From: Cupriavidus basilensis OR16
Lineage (GTDB): Bacteria > Pseudomonadota > Gammaproteobacteria > Burkholderiales > Burkholderiaceae
DNA length: 64,000 bases
Assembly: GCF_000243095.1 (NCBI RefSeq)
Contig: NZ_AHJE01000053.1
Coordinates: 62,001 to 126,000 of the forward strand
Direction of reading: 5' to 3'
Part shown: positions 34,445-43,901 of the stretch, one piece after another
How positions within the stretch are numbered: the first letter of the stretch is position 1
Layout of the letters: each line of letters begins with the position of its first letter
The notes under the pieces: model-generated
The model's input: only the letters and a program-made list of their open reading frames with translations
What the model was told of the DNA's origin: nothing
Databases searched by the model: none
Position numbers and translations under genes: made by a program

Positions 34445-35410
34445 TTAGGCCTTGGTGGCATCTTCCCAGCGCGGGCAGGTGCGCTTGCTCACCGGGATGT
34501 CGATCGACTGGTAGTTGGTCTTGTCCACCACCGTGGCCGGCAGCACGATGCTCTGCGTGACCGGCATGCCGCGCAGCTTGCGGATGGCGGCGATCGTGCC
34601 CAGGCACCCCTGCGCAAAACCATTGTAGTCACCGGTGGCGAGCAAGGTGCCTGCCTTGATTGCGTCGATGGCCTCCTGCGTGCCGTTGATGCCGGACACC
34701 AGCGCCTTGCGGTTGGCGCCTTGCAGCGCCTCGATCGCGCCGATGGCCATGGCATCGTTGGCGGCAAAGATGCCGTCGATCTGCGGGTAGGACTGCATCA
34801 GGTTTTCCATGACCTGCAGGGCTTGCAGGCGCTGGTAATTGGCCGGCTGCGAGGCCACCAGCTTGACGTTGGGAAACGCCTTGAGTGCGTCGTGCATGCC
34901 TTTGACGCGGTCGATATTGGTCAGCGAGCCCTTGATGCCTTCCAGCAGCACCACGTTGCCCTTGCCGCCCATGGCCTTGAACAGGTGCGTGGCGGTCTTC
35001 AGCCCCAGGTCATAGTCGCTGGCGCCGACGAAGGAGACAAAGTTGCCGACCTCGCTCTTGTCGGTCACGTTGACCACCGGGATATTGGCCGCGTTGATCT
35101 TCTTCACGCCCGGACCCATGGCCTTGTAGTCCACCGGGACAAAGACGATGGCGTCGGTCTTCTTGACGATCACGTCCTCGATCTGGCTCATCTGCTCGGG
35201 GATGCTGTCCGGCTTGGTGGGGATGTAGTGGGTGACGCGCGCGTTCATGCTCTTGGCCGCCGCGTCCGCGCCCTGGCGCACCACCTGGAAGAACGGGTTG
35301 GTCTGGTTCTTGGTGAACACCGCGATGCGCTCGCCGTCCGCGTGGGCCGGTGCGGCCAGGATGCCGAGGGCCAGCACGGCGGCCAGTTGCTGCAGGTTAC
35401 GTACGTTCAT
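34445..35410 (-). CDS. RbsB-type ABC transporter substrate-binding protein
   Basis: 321 residues with a signal peptide (cleavage after AHA near residue 24) and the type-I periplasmic-binding fold: IAVFTKNQTNPFFQVVRQGA, VPVDYKAMGPGVKK, FVGASDYDLG, GIFAANDAMAIGAIEAL, all as in ribose- and other sugar-binding proteins. It forms a full importer with the two permeases and the ATPase upstream in the same direction. Lying between transporter and hydroxyquinol dioxygenase genes, it may bind a glycosylated or polar aromatic or heterocyclic compound rather than a sugar (inference). Confidence 0.92.
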   Translation of the reverse strand: MNVRNLQQLAAVLALGILAAPAHADGERIAVFTKNQTNPFFQVVRQGADAAAKSMNARVTHYIPTKPDSIPEQMSQIEDVIVKKTDAIVFVPVDYKAMGPGVKKINAANIPVVNVTDKSEVGNFVSFVGASDYDLGLKTATHLFKAMGGKGNVVLLEGIKGSLTNIDRVKGMHDALKAFPNVKLVASQPANYQRLQALQVMENLMQSYPQIDGIFAANDAMAIGAIEALQGANRKALVSGINGTQEAIDAIKAGTLLATGDYNGFAQGCLGTIAAIRKLRGMPVTQSIVLPATVVDKTNYQSIDIPVSKRTCPRWEDATKA

Positions 35411-35445
35411 GTTGTCTCCTTTGTCTCTGATGAAAAGCTTGCGGC

Positions 35446-35510
35446 CTTGATTGACGATCTTGATTGACGACCTCGAGTGACGACCTTGATTGACGACCCT
35501 GAGCTAAGAC
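35446..35510. repeat. 13-bp tandem repeats between permease and binding-protein genes
   Basis: Five copies of a 13-base unit: CTTGATTGACGAT, CTTGATTGACGAC, CTCGAGTGACGAC, CTTGATTGACGAC, CCTGAGCTAAGAC. The last copy includes the permease stop. They fill the 93-base spacer ahead of the binding-protein start at 35410. Confidence 0.85.
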
Positions 35511-36472
35511 CTCACGCCTAGCCGCTTGCGCGACAACGTATCCAGGAAGACCGCCAGCACCACGATCACGCCCGTCACCAGCGGCTGCCAGTTGGCGCTG
35601 ACGGTGAGCAGGTTCATGCCGTTGAGCACCAGCGTGAGGATGATGGCGCCCACCAGCGTGCCGGATACGCGGCCCACGCCGCCGAACAGCGAGGTGCCGC
35701 CGATCAACACCGCAGCGATGGCGGGCAGCGTCAGCGCCTCGCCAATATCGCCTTCGGCCGAGTTCAGCCGCGCCAGGAACACCAGGCTGGCGATGCCGGC
35801 CATGGCGCCACTCACCAGGTACACCAGCACCAGCCGCCGCTTCACCGGCACGCCGGAGAGCCGCGCCGCCACGGGATTGGCGCCGATGGCGTAGATCTCC
35901 TGGCCATAGGTGGTCTTTTGCGACATGGCGGTGCCCGCCACCAGGAACGCCAGCATCAGGTAGACCGGAATGGGCACGCCCCACAGGTAGCCGCTGCCGA
36001 TCGCCCGGAACGCCGGCGGGAAGCCGTGGATGGTCTCGCCCGCCATGAACCAATAGGTGACGCCGTGCAGCACCCACAACATGCCGTAGGTGGCGATGAA
36101 TGGCGGGATGCGCAGCATGGCCACCAGCAGGCCGTTGGCCAGCCCGATCAGCGCGCCGGTGCCCAGACCCGCGCTCACGCCGAGCATGGTGGAGCCGGTG
36201 GCCTTCATCACGGTCGCCGCCACGCAGGCCGACATGGCCACGTTGGCGCCCACCGACAAGTCCAGGCCGCCGGTCAGGATCACCAGCGTCACGCCCGATG
36301 CCAGCAGGAACAGCAGGCTGGCCTGGCGCAGCACGTTGAGGATATTGCCCAGCGTCAGGAACGCGTCCGACGCCACCGCGAGCAGCAGGCACAGCAGGCC
36401 CAGCGCGAACAGCCGGTAGGCAAACGAGCGGGCATCCGCCGAGAGTGGCGGGAACAGAGTCGCCGTGTTCAT
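35504..36472 (-). CDS. RbsC-type ABC transporter permease
   Basis: 322 residues with 8-10 hydrophobic segments. VTLVILTGGLDLSVGANVAM and YAIGANPVAARLSGVPV (the EAA-like coupling loop) are RbsC/AraH hallmarks. The ATG at 36472 follows GGGGAAAGC and overlaps the stop of the first permease gene; an upstream open frame is a shadow of that gene. Second of two permeases, so the channel is probably a heterodimer. Confidence 0.92.
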   Translation of the reverse strand: MNTATLFPPLSADARSFAYRLFALGLLCLLLAVASDAFLTLGNILNVLRQASLLFLLASGVTLVILTGGLDLSVGANVAMSACVAATVMKATGSTMLGVSAGLGTGALIGLANGLLVAMLRIPPFIATYGMLWVLHGVTYWFMAGETIHGFPPAFRAIGSGYLWGVPIPVYLMLAFLVAGTAMSQKTTYGQEIYAIGANPVAARLSGVPVKRRLVLVYLVSGAMAGIASLVFLARLNSAEGDIGEALTLPAIAAVLIGGTSLFGGVGRVSGTLVGAIILTLVLNGMNLLTVSANWQPLVTGVIVVLAVFLDTLSRKRLGVRS

Positions 36473-37425
36473 GCTTTCCCCTTGAACGATTCGATCAGCA
36501 GCACCACCAGCACCAGCAGTCCGATGGCCGCTACCTGCACCGATGACTGCACGCCAACCAGGTTGAGCCCGTTGCGCAGCACGCCCACCGCCAGCACGCC
36601 CAGCACCGTGCCGGGCAGCCAGCCGTTGCCGCGCTCGAAGGTGGTGCCGCCCACCGCCACCGCGGCGATGGCATCGAACTCCAACCCGATGGCCGCCGTG
36701 GGGTGCCCGGCATTCATGCGCGCCGTGAGCAGCAACGCGGCCAGCCCGGCCATCAGCCCGCCCAGCGCATAGACCGCGATGAGATACACATTGATGCGCA
36801 CGCCGGAGAACTTGAGCGCCTCGCGGTTGCCGCCCAGCGCGAACACATAGGCGCCAAAGCGGGTGTGGTAGAGCAGCCAGTGGAACAGGCCGTAGAACAC
36901 CACCGCGATCCAGATCGGGAACGGCACGCCCAGCAGTTGCCCGGCGTAGATCAGCGGAATCGTGTCGCCGATGCCTGTCACGCTCTGGCCATCGGTCGCC
37001 ACCAGCGCCAGCCCCTGCGCGACGCCCAGCGTGCCGAGCGTGGCCACGAAAGGCGGGATCTCCAGCCACGACACCAGCGCCCCGTTGAGCAGGCCGAACG
37101 CCAGCCCGGTAAGCAGCGCGGCGCCCAGAGCAAGAGGCAGCGACTCCGTGGACACCATCACCATCGCCAGCACCACGCCGCACAAGGTCAGCACGGCGCC
37201 CATCGACAGGTCCAGCCCTTCGGTCATGATGATCAGCGTCATGGGCAAGGCGATCAGCAGCAGGATGGTGGATTGCGTGCCGATGTTCAGCAGGTTCTCC
37301 ACGCTCAGGAAGCCCGAGCCCGTCACGCTGAAGCCCAGCGAAAGCAGCAGCAGCACCCAGACCGATCCGGGCACCTTGCCAATGGAAAGGCTAAGCGGAC
37401 GCGGTAGTGCGTTGGTATCAAGCAT
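36469..37425 (-). CDS. RbsC-type ABC transporter permease
   Basis: 318 residues, the same fold as the next gene: MTLIIMTEGLDLSMGAVLTL and FALGGNREALKFSGVRI. The start overlaps the ATPase 3' end by eight bases, so the transporter genes are translationally coupled. Confidence 0.92.
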   Translation of the reverse strand: MLDTNALPRPLSLSIGKVPGSVWVLLLLSLGFSVTGSGFLSVENLLNIGTQSTILLLIALPMTLIIMTEGLDLSMGAVLTLCGVVLAMVMVSTESLPLALGAALLTGLAFGLLNGALVSWLEIPPFVATLGTLGVAQGLALVATDGQSVTGIGDTIPLIYAGQLLGVPFPIWIAVVFYGLFHWLLYHTRFGAYVFALGGNREALKFSGVRINVYLIAVYALGGLMAGLAALLLTARMNAGHPTAAIGLEFDAIAAVAVGGTTFERGNGWLPGTVLGVLAVGVLRNGLNLVGVQSSVQVAAIGLLVLVVLLIESFKGKA

Positions 37426-38926
37426 CGTTCATCCCCAGTTGCAGAATGCGTTCTTCGGTCATCTCGCCATGGGCGACTTCGCCGGCGATGCGCCCGCCGC
37501 GCATGACATAGGTGCGGTCGCAGACATTGATGATTTCCGGCAGTTCGGAGCTGATCAGCAGGACGCCAGCGCCCTGCTTCACCAGGCTGTCGATCAAGGC
37601 AAAGATCTCGGCCTTGGCGCCTACGTCGATGCCGCGCGTGGGCTCGTCGAAGATAAACAGCTTCGCTTCGGCGACCAGCCATTTGCCGATCACGATCTTT
37701 TGCTGGTTGCCACCGGAGAGGAACTGCGCGAGCTGGTTGCCGTTGGGCGTGGCAATGCGCAGCCGCGCGATCTCGCGCTCGGCCAGCGCCTCGGCCTTGT
37801 CTGCGCGATACCAGCGTGCGGGAAAGGCGCGGCGCAAGCCGGCCAGCAGCAGGTTGTCGCGCACCGTGCGGATCAGCGCCAGCCCCTCCGACTTGCGGCT
37901 TTCCGGAATCAGCGCGGCGCCCAGTTCGCGGGCCCGGTCCGGCCCGCCGGTGAGGCGTTTGCCAAAGATGCGGATTTCGCCCTGGCGGACCAGATCCGCG
38001 CCAAACACGGCGCGCGCCACCTCGCTGCGGCCCGAGCCCACCAGCCCGGCCAGGCCCACGATCTCGCCGGCGCGCACCTGCAGGTTGATGTCGGTGATGC
38101 CGTTGTCGGCGCTGACGTTGTGCACATCCAGCGCCACTTCGCCCAGTTGCGCGCTGCGCTCGCGGCTATAGCTCATGTCGACCTTGCGCCCGACCATGCG
38201 CGCCACCAGTTCGTCCGGCGTGGCGTCGCCGGGCAGGCAGGCGCCTACCTTGCGGCCATCGCGCAGGATGGTGATGCGGTCGCCCAGCGCAAAGACCTCC
38301 GCCATGCGGTGCGAGATATAGATCATCGAGACGCCATCGGCCTTGAGCCGCGCGATCACGGCGAACAACTTCTCGGTCTCGCGGTCGGACAGCGCGGCGG
38401 TAGGCTCGTCCAGCACCAGGATGCGTGCGTTCTGCGACAGCGCCTTGGCGATTTCCACCATCTGCTGCTGGGCCACGCCCAGCGCATGCACCGGCGTGCG
38501 GGTGCTCACCTCCATGCCCAGGATATCGAGGATGCGGCGTGCTTCGGCGTGCATCCTGGCGGCGTCGACGGAGCCGGGAATGCGCCCGCGCGGCTCGCGG
38601 CCCAGGAAAATGTTCTGCGCGATGTCAAGGTATGGCACCAGCGAGAACTCCTGGAAGATCACCGCGATGCCCAGGCGCATGGTGTCGGCCGGGCTGGTGA
38701 TCGCCACCGGGGCGCCATCGTGATAGAACTCGCCGGCATCGGCCACGTAGACGCCGCACAGCACCTTCATCAGCGACGATTTGCCGGCGCCGTTCTCGCC
38801 CAGCAGCATGTGCACCTCGCCGGGGTAGATGGCGAACGACACATCGTCCAGCGCCTTCACGCCGGGAAAGCCCTTGCAGATGCCGCGCATCTCGAACAGC
38901 GGCGTGACTTCGGTGATTGCGTTCAT
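37418..38926 (-). CDS. RbsA-type sugar ABC transporter ATPase (two cassettes)
   Basis: 502 residues with two nucleotide-binding domains. The first has Walker A LLGENGAGKSSLMK (near residue 40), an LGVAQQQMVEIAKAL signature and Walker B ILVLDEPTAALSD. The second has the degenerate Walker A AGLVGSGRSEVAR, as usual in this family, FLSGGNQQKIVIGKWL and LFIFDEPTRGIDVGAK. It powers the importer encoded downstream. It begins 117 bases after the amidohydrolase gene in the same direction. Confidence 0.94.
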   Translation of the reverse strand: MNAITEVTPLFEMRGICKGFPGVKALDDVSFAIYPGEVHMLLGENGAGKSSLMKVLCGVYVADAGEFYHDGAPVAITSPADTMRLGIAVIFQEFSLVPYLDIAQNIFLGREPRGRIPGSVDAARMHAEARRILDILGMEVSTRTPVHALGVAQQQMVEIAKALSQNARILVLDEPTAALSDRETEKLFAVIARLKADGVSMIYISHRMAEVFALGDRITILRDGRKVGACLPGDATPDELVARMVGRKVDMSYSRERSAQLGEVALDVHNVSADNGITDINLQVRAGEIVGLAGLVGSGRSEVARAVFGADLVRQGEIRIFGKRLTGGPDRARELGAALIPESRKSEGLALIRTVRDNLLLAGLRRAFPARWYRADKAEALAEREIARLRIATPNGNQLAQFLSGGNQQKIVIGKWLVAEAKLFIFDEPTRGIDVGAKAEIFALIDSLVKQGAGVLLISSELPEIINVCDRTYVMRGGRIAGEVAHGEMTEERILQLGMNDA

Positions 38927-39043
38927 GATGCGAGCCTGAAGATCTTGCCGGCGCCGATGCCGTGCGGAGCGGGTTGTCGATGCATGGTCTCCTCCTTATC
39001 GTTGGTGTTTTTCTAGCGCTGACGGCCGATTGATACGCCCGCC

Positions 39044-40378
39044 CTACCGCCCCGCCGCCAGGCGTTCGCCCGATTCGCGCAGGGCGTCGAGCTTGCCCGG
39101 CAGCCCGTCCACCAGCAGCCGGCCGTGACGCTTGCGCGCCTTGCCCGCCACGAACACGCTGTCGATATTGGCCAGGCTGGCCTGCATCACGATGGCGCTG
39201 ACCGGGTCGTGCAGCGGCATCATGTTGAGCTTGCGGGCGTCGATCATCACCAGGTCGGCCTGCTTGCCCACGGCCAGCGAGCCGATGCGGTCTTGCATGC
39301 CGAGCATCCGCGCGCCGGCCAGCGTGATCCAGTCCAGCGCATCACGGCAGCTCACCGCATGCGCGGGCGCGATCTCGCCGTGCAGCTGGCGGTACTCGGC
39401 ATGGTCCAGCGCGCGCTGGATGCCCAGCGCCATGCGCGCGGCGATGAACATCTCGCCGGACAAGCCCGACTCCAGGTCCACGCCGAGCGACGGCGCGGTA
39501 CCCAGGCGCGTCAGGCGGCCGGTGATGGGCATGCCATGGCCCTGCGTCAGTTCGTTCTCCGGCGTGACGGAGAAGCTCATGCCCAAGCCGACGAAGCGCG
39601 CAAGCTGCGCATCCGTGAGGTTGTTGCCATGGACGATATTGATATGGGGACCGAGCAGCCCTGCCTGCTCCAGCCGCTCCCACCCTTGCGGCGTGCGCGC
39701 GCTGCCGCCACCCTGGTGCATGCTGGCCAGCAGGCCAAACTCGCGCGCCAGGGCGAAATCGTGCAGCGCCACGTCCAGCGTCGAGTAATGGGGCCCGAGG
39801 ATGGCCAGGCCGAGGCTTAGCAAGGACGATCCTTGCAGCCGCCTGGACAGGCGCTCCACTTCGCCGCGCGGGTGCGGCGTCTCCCAGAACGGCAGGGCGC
39901 CGGGCTTGGGATCGGGCTTGGGCGAGCCGTGCAGGAACGCCGCGCGGATGCCGGATTGCGCCAGCGCGTCCAGCGCGGCATCGCTGTGCGCTGGCGTGGG
40001 GTTGTTGTGGCACCAGTCCACCAGCGTGGTGGTACCGCAATCGAGCTGGTTCCAGGCGCCGACGAGCGTGGCGATGCCGATATCGCCGGGCGTGAACCGC
40101 GTGGCCAGCCCGGCATGCATCTGCCGGAAATATTCGGTCAGTGTCCAGCCGGAGGCAACGCCGCGCAGCGCGGTCTGCCAGGTGTGCATGTGCGCATTGA
40201 CAAAACCGGGGGCGACGATGAAGCCGCGGGCGTCGATCAGCTCAGCGCCGGGCGCGTCCTTCACGTCGAGATGCGGCGCGATGGCGGCAATGCGTTCGCC
40301 GTCTATCAGCAGGTCGCCGGTGAACTCGCCGAGGGCGGGTTCCATGGTGACCAGGGTGGCCCCGCGTACCAGGATCAT
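39044..40378 (-). CDS. amidohydrolase (TrzN/AtzB/SAH-deaminase-like)
   Basis: 444 residues of the metal-dependent amidohydrolase superfamily: GFVNAHMHTWQ supplies the first two metal histidines, SMHQGGG the next, HGNNLTD the fourth, and GVDLESGLSGEMF the aspartate. These enzymes deaminate or dechlorinate purines, pyrimidines and s-triazines. The ATG at 40378 is chosen because the longer frame upstream shows no homology. Divergent from lysR at 40588 and first in the run amidohydrolase, ABC importer, dioxygenase-YciI, Dabb, CoA ligase. It probably acts on the imported substrate; the nature of the ring is not shown. Confidence 0.9.
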   Translation of the reverse strand: MILVRGATLVTMEPALGEFTGDLLIDGERIAAIAPHLDVKDAPGAELIDARGFIVAPGFVNAHMHTWQTALRGVASGWTLTEYFRQMHAGLATRFTPGDIGIATLVGAWNQLDCGTTTLVDWCHNNPTPAHSDAALDALAQSGIRAAFLHGSPKPDPKPGALPFWETPHPRGEVERLSRRLQGSSLLSLGLAILGPHYSTLDVALHDFALAREFGLLASMHQGGGSARTPQGWERLEQAGLLGPHINIVHGNNLTDAQLARFVGLGMSFSVTPENELTQGHGMPITGRLTRLGTAPSLGVDLESGLSGEMFIAARMALGIQRALDHAEYRQLHGEIAPAHAVSCRDALDWITLAGARMLGMQDRIGSLAVGKQADLVMIDARKLNMMPLHDPVSAIVMQASLANIDSVFVAGKARKRHGRLLVDGLPGKLDALRESGERLAAGR

Positions 40379-40587
40379 GGGTGTGTCTCCGTTGCCTGGC
40401 AGCGCTGCCTGTGCCGGCGCGCCGCTCTGGGTCTTGTGGGCGCCATGTCGTGCCTGACATGCGCTGGAACAAACTCTATACTCCCGGCAAGTGGAAAAAA
40501 ACGACGGGTAAGGAAATCTTCTTTCCACCAGGCGAGAGAATCAAACCTGGCGCCAGGCGGACTAAAGAGAACACGGGGAGACAAGAC

Positions 40588-41502
40588 ATGGACCGTTGGA
40601 CCGAATTCGAACTCTTCGTCCAGATCGCGGAGCTGGGCAGCATCACCAAGGCCGCCGAGAGCCTGGACATTTCCAATGCGGCGGCGAGCCGCTACCTCAC
40701 CTCGCTGGAGCAGCGGCTATCGGCACGGCTGATCGAGCGCAACACGCGCCGGCTTTACCTGACCGATGTGGGGCATGAGTTTTTCCGGCGCTGCAAGGGC
40801 GTGCTGGCGGAAATGAAGGAGGCGGAGGCGGCGGTTAACGCCAATGTGCTGGAGCCGGGCGGCACGCTGACGGTCACCGCGTCCATGTCGTTCTCCATGA
40901 AGCACCTCGCGCCCCTGCTGCCGGATTTCACCAGCCTCTACCCCAAGGTGGACGTGAATATCCTCACGGCCAACCGCTACTACGACATCATGGACAGCGG
41001 CATCGACCTGGCCATCCGCACGCGCGAGTTCGAGCCGGATTCCGCCCTGACCGTGCGCCGGCTGGCCGAGACCCGCCGCATCCTGGCCGCCTCGCCGCGC
41101 TACCTGGACCGCATGGGCACGCCGCGCGAGGTCGACGACCTGCTGCGCCACCACATGCTGATCTACTCGTACGCCAACCGGCCGCACGAGCTGGCCTTCA
41201 CCCGCCATGGCGAAGAAAAAACGGTCACGGTGCGCAGCAAGCTGGAGTCCAACGACGGCCAGGTGATCCGCGCGGCCGCGCTGGAGGGCCTGGGCATCCT
41301 GGTGCAGCCCAAGTACATCGTCTACGACGACATCGTGGCGGGCCGGCTGATCCCGGTGCTGGACGACTGGGACCTGCCCCGGCTCACCATCAACATCGCC
41401 TTCCAGAGCCGGCGCTACCTGGCCGCCAAGGTGCGCCTGTTCATCGACTACCTGGTGGCGCACTTCGAGCGCATGGACTACGAGCGCAAGTGGACCTCGT
41501 GA
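40588..41502 (+). CDS. LysR-family regulator
   Basis: 304 residues from the ATG at 40588 (GGGGAGACAAGAC upstream; the longer open frame is non-coding). N-terminus WTEFELFVQIAELGSITKAA, helix-turn-helix ESLDISNAAASRYLTSLEQR, in the CrgA/DmlR-type subgroup. Divergent from the amidohydrolase gene across 209 bases containing GTGGAAA...TTTCCAC (40491-40528), a loose inverted repeat. It is the likely activator of the hydroxyquinol module. Confidence 0.93.
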   Translation: MDRWTEFELFVQIAELGSITKAAESLDISNAAASRYLTSLEQRLSARLIERNTRRLYLTDVGHEFFRRCKGVLAEMKEAEAAVNANVLEPGGTLTVTASMSFSMKHLAPLLPDFTSLYPKVDVNILTANRYYDIMDSGIDLAIRTREFEPDSALTVRRLAETRRILAASPRYLDRMGTPREVDDLLRHHMLIYSYANRPHELAFTRHGEEKTVTVRSKLESNDGQVIRAAALEGLGILVQPKYIVYDDIVAGRLIPVLDDWDLPRLTINIAFQSRRYLAAKVRLFIDYLVAHFERMDYERKWTS

Positions 41503-41532
41503 GGATGCCCGCAGGTCCGGTCCGGGTTCCGG

Positions 41533-42411
41533 CTAGCCGTTGACCGACGGCAACCCGGCGGCCAGCCGCGCGGACTTGATCACCGCGGCGTAGTCGTCGC
41601 CGGCCATGCCCTGCGCGGCGGCGCCCTGCAGCATCTGGCCCAGCAGCGCCGTGAGCGACAGCGGCACGCGCAGGTCGGCGCCCGCATCCAGGATCAGCCC
41701 CACGTCCTTGAGCATCTGGTCCACGGTGAAGGTGGGCGTGTAGTCGTTCTCGGCCAGTTGCGCGGACTTGGCCTTGACGATGGGCGCGGCGACCGCGCTG
41801 GCGGTGATCACGGACCACATATCCTGCCATTTGAGGCCGCCCTTGGCGCCGAGTGCCAGCGCTTCGGCCAGCATGCCGGAGGTCAGGCCGATCATCAGGT
41901 TCACCACCAGCTTCATCAGGCGCGCTTGCTCGGCTTCGCCCAGGTAGAACCGGGCCGGCCCGAGCGCGGCCAGCAGCGGCTTTGCCACTTCATAGGCGGC
42001 CGCCGGGCCGGACACCAGGGCGGTCAGTTGCGCCGCCTCGGCCATCTTGTTGTTGCCGGAGACGGTGATGCGCAAGTACGGGATATCGCGCCTGGCCAGC
42101 ACGGCGGCCACGCGGGCGGACGCTTGCGGCGACACGGTGCTGGTGTCGATATACAGCGTGCCCGGCGCGGCCAGCTCTGCCAGTTGCGCGGCCACGGCTT
42201 CGAAGGCCGCGTCGTGCGGCAGGGAGCTGAACACAACGTCCTTGCCGGCGGTTGCCGCCGCCAGCGAACCGGCGGTCTTCAGCCCGGCCTCGCGCGCCGC
42301 CTCAAGCACCGCGGGCGACAGGTCAAAGCCCTCGACCGAATGCCCGGCCGCGGCCAGGTGACGTGCCATGGGCAAGCCCATCTTGCCGATTCCGATAAAG
42401 CCGATCTGCAT
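41533..42411 (-). CDS. 3-hydroxyisobutyrate-dehydrogenase-like NAD(P) oxidoreductase
   Basis: 292 residues. Rossmann motif GFIGIGKMGLPMARHL at the start, STVSP substrate loop, and KLVVNLMIG with the catalytic lysine near residue 170. The family reduces or oxidises short beta-hydroxyacids or semialdehydes (HIBADH, tartronate semialdehyde reductase, GLYR). The ATG at 42411 lies just after heptanucleotide repeats (42424-42469), and the gene follows the broken maleylacetate reductase. Convergent with lysR. It may process a semialdehyde in the same pathway. Confidence 0.9.
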   Translation of the reverse strand: MQIGFIGIGKMGLPMARHLAAAGHSVEGFDLSPAVLEAAREAGLKTAGSLAAATAGKDVVFSSLPHDAAFEAVAAQLAELAAPGTLYIDTSTVSPQASARVAAVLARRDIPYLRITVSGNNKMAEAAQLTALVSGPAAAYEVAKPLLAALGPARFYLGEAEQARLMKLVVNLMIGLTSGMLAEALALGAKGGLKWQDMWSVITASAVAAPIVKAKSAQLAENDYTPTFTVDQMLKDVGLILDAGADLRVPLSLTALLGQMLQGAAAQGMAGDDYAAVIKSARLAAGLPSVNG

Positions 42412-42423
42412 TGTTTGTCTCCT

Positions 42424-42469
42424 GTGTGTTGTGTGTTGTGTGTTGTGTGTTGTGTGCATGTTGTGTGTT
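42424..42469. repeat. heptanucleotide tandem repeat GTGTGTT
   Basis: Four perfect GTGTGTT copies (42424-42451), an imperfect stretch, and a further copy at 42463-42469. It lies 13 bases upstream of the start of the HIBADH-like gene (minus strand), within the likely leader. Confidence 0.9.
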
Positions 42470-42479
42470 GGCGCGTCGC

Positions 42480-43732
42480 TCAATCCGGGCGCACGCCTTC
42501 AAAGGCGGCCTGCAGCAATTCGCGAATCGGCGCGCGCTCGATCGGGCGCGGATTCCAGTAAGGGTTGGCCAGGGCGATATCCGCGGCGCGGTCCAGGTCC
42601 TCGGCCTTCATGCCGATATCGCGCAGCGCTGTGGCCGCGCCGTGGCGGGCGGCCAGGTCGTAAAGCGCGGCGGCGGCGGAGATGCCCTCGCCGCCCATGG
42701 CGCGGCGGATCCGCGCCATGGCATCCGGCGCGGCCATGGCGTTATAGGCCATGGCGTGCGGCAGCACCGCCGTGTGCGTCTCGGCCGCGATGTCGAAATC
42801 GTCATCCTTGCCTGCACCGAATTGCCCTTGCTCCTGCCGCAGGCGGAAATGCGCTGTGCCAACGGCCGCGTCATCACGCTGATCGACCCGACGGATGTGC
42901 TGGCAAGACACTGCGTCGCCTGCGCGATGGGCGACGCCAAGCCCAATCCTTGAGATTGCACGCCGGTGCCGCTCGGCAGGTTGAAGCTGCCGCCCAGCGT
43001 GTGGCACAGCTTGTGGTGCAGCGCCATGCCGACGCTGCCCAGCACCGAGCCGCACAGCCATGCGCCGTAGAGGCAATCGGCGCGCGCATCCAGGTCGGTG
43101 GGCGCGGCGAACACGCGGGGAATGCCGCTGGCCAGCGCCCGGATGCCCTCCTCCGCCATCAGCGACGTCACCGGGTTGGCGTCCTGCGCGTACAAGCCCT
43201 CGGCGGCGTGGGCAATGGCGTTCAGGCCGCTGGTCACGCTCAAGGACACCGGCAGGCCCACGGTCAGCGCCGGATCGTAAATCACGGTGCGCGGCAGCAC
43301 GCGCGGGTCGCGGCCGGTTTTCTTCAGGCCCGCATCGGTAAGGCCATAGATCGGCGTCATCTCCGAGCCGGCGTACGTTGTGGGAATCGCCAGGATCGGC
43401 AAGCCCGAGGTCAGCGCGATGGCCTTGCCCAGCCCGGTGGTCGAGCCACCGCCAAGGGCGATCATGCAGTCCGCGCCCACCGCCTGCGCGTGCGCCACGG
43501 CCGCACGGGCGGTTTCCAGCGGCACGTGCATCACGGCGCCGGGATAGATGCCGGCGGACAACGGCCCGAGCGCGTCGGACAGCCGCGTTGCGTCCTCGGC
43601 CTGGTTAGGCGTGCACAGCACCAGCGCCCGCTTGGCGCCCAGCCGCTCCAGCTCCTGCCCTGCCTGGCTCAGGCTGCCCGCGCCAAACAGCACGCGCATG
43701 GGCTGGGCCACGTATAAAAATGATGTTGGCAT
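42480..43732 (-). pseudogene. maleylacetate reductase interrupted by inserted DNA
   Basis: The ATG at 43732 has GGAGGAAG upstream. The first 250 codons are intact and closely parallel the enzyme at 15.9-16.9 kb (IALGGGSTTGLGKAIAL, PTTYAGSEMTPIYGLTD, HHKLCHTLGGSFNLP). There the frame enters foreign sequence of about 185 bases. The remainder, AETHTAVLPHAMAYNAMAAP to FEGVRPD, resumes in a different frame. Removing bases 42788-42972 restores one 355-codon gene. The encoded protein would lose its metal-binding C-terminal half, so activity is not expected. Confidence 0.88.
42788..42972 (+). other. inserted Asp/Glu racemase gene fragment
   Basis: On the plus strand this insert encodes the C-terminal piece of an aspartate/glutamate racemase-family protein: VEIVILACTELPLLL carries the second catalytic cysteine context (ACTELP), then RVITLIDPTDVLA, ending at a TGA at 42951-42953. 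Only about 54 codons are present. No inverted repeats or target duplication are obvious, so it looks like an illegitimate insertion rather than transposition. The host gene is the maleylacetate reductase on the opposite strand. Confidence 0.75.
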
Positions 43733-43901
43733 CGCTTTGTCTTCCTCCGCATGGGTCGGGATCCGTGCCCACTTGTCGTGTGTCTTGTCCGGCGCTTGTG
43801 GCCTTGCGCAGCCATAGGCCAAAGCCAGCGGACGCGTGATTGCACGTTAGCCTTCCACCGGGCGGAAAGAAATGCCGGGATGGGAAAACACTCTTGACGC
43901 A

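Noticed and set aside
35446-35510. Possible iteron-type origin of replication
   Set aside because: Only five degenerate 13-bp units inside an operon, with no replication gene nearby.
36473-37183. 5' extension of the second permease frame, apparently giving a 559-residue protein
   Set aside because: The extension overlaps the first permease gene in another frame and has no membrane pattern; ATG at 36472 with GGGGAAAGC is the real start.
37423-39016. Long plus-strand open frame opposite the RbsA-type ATPase
   Set aside because: Antisense frame produced by high GC; composition rich in His/Arg/Gln and no motifs.
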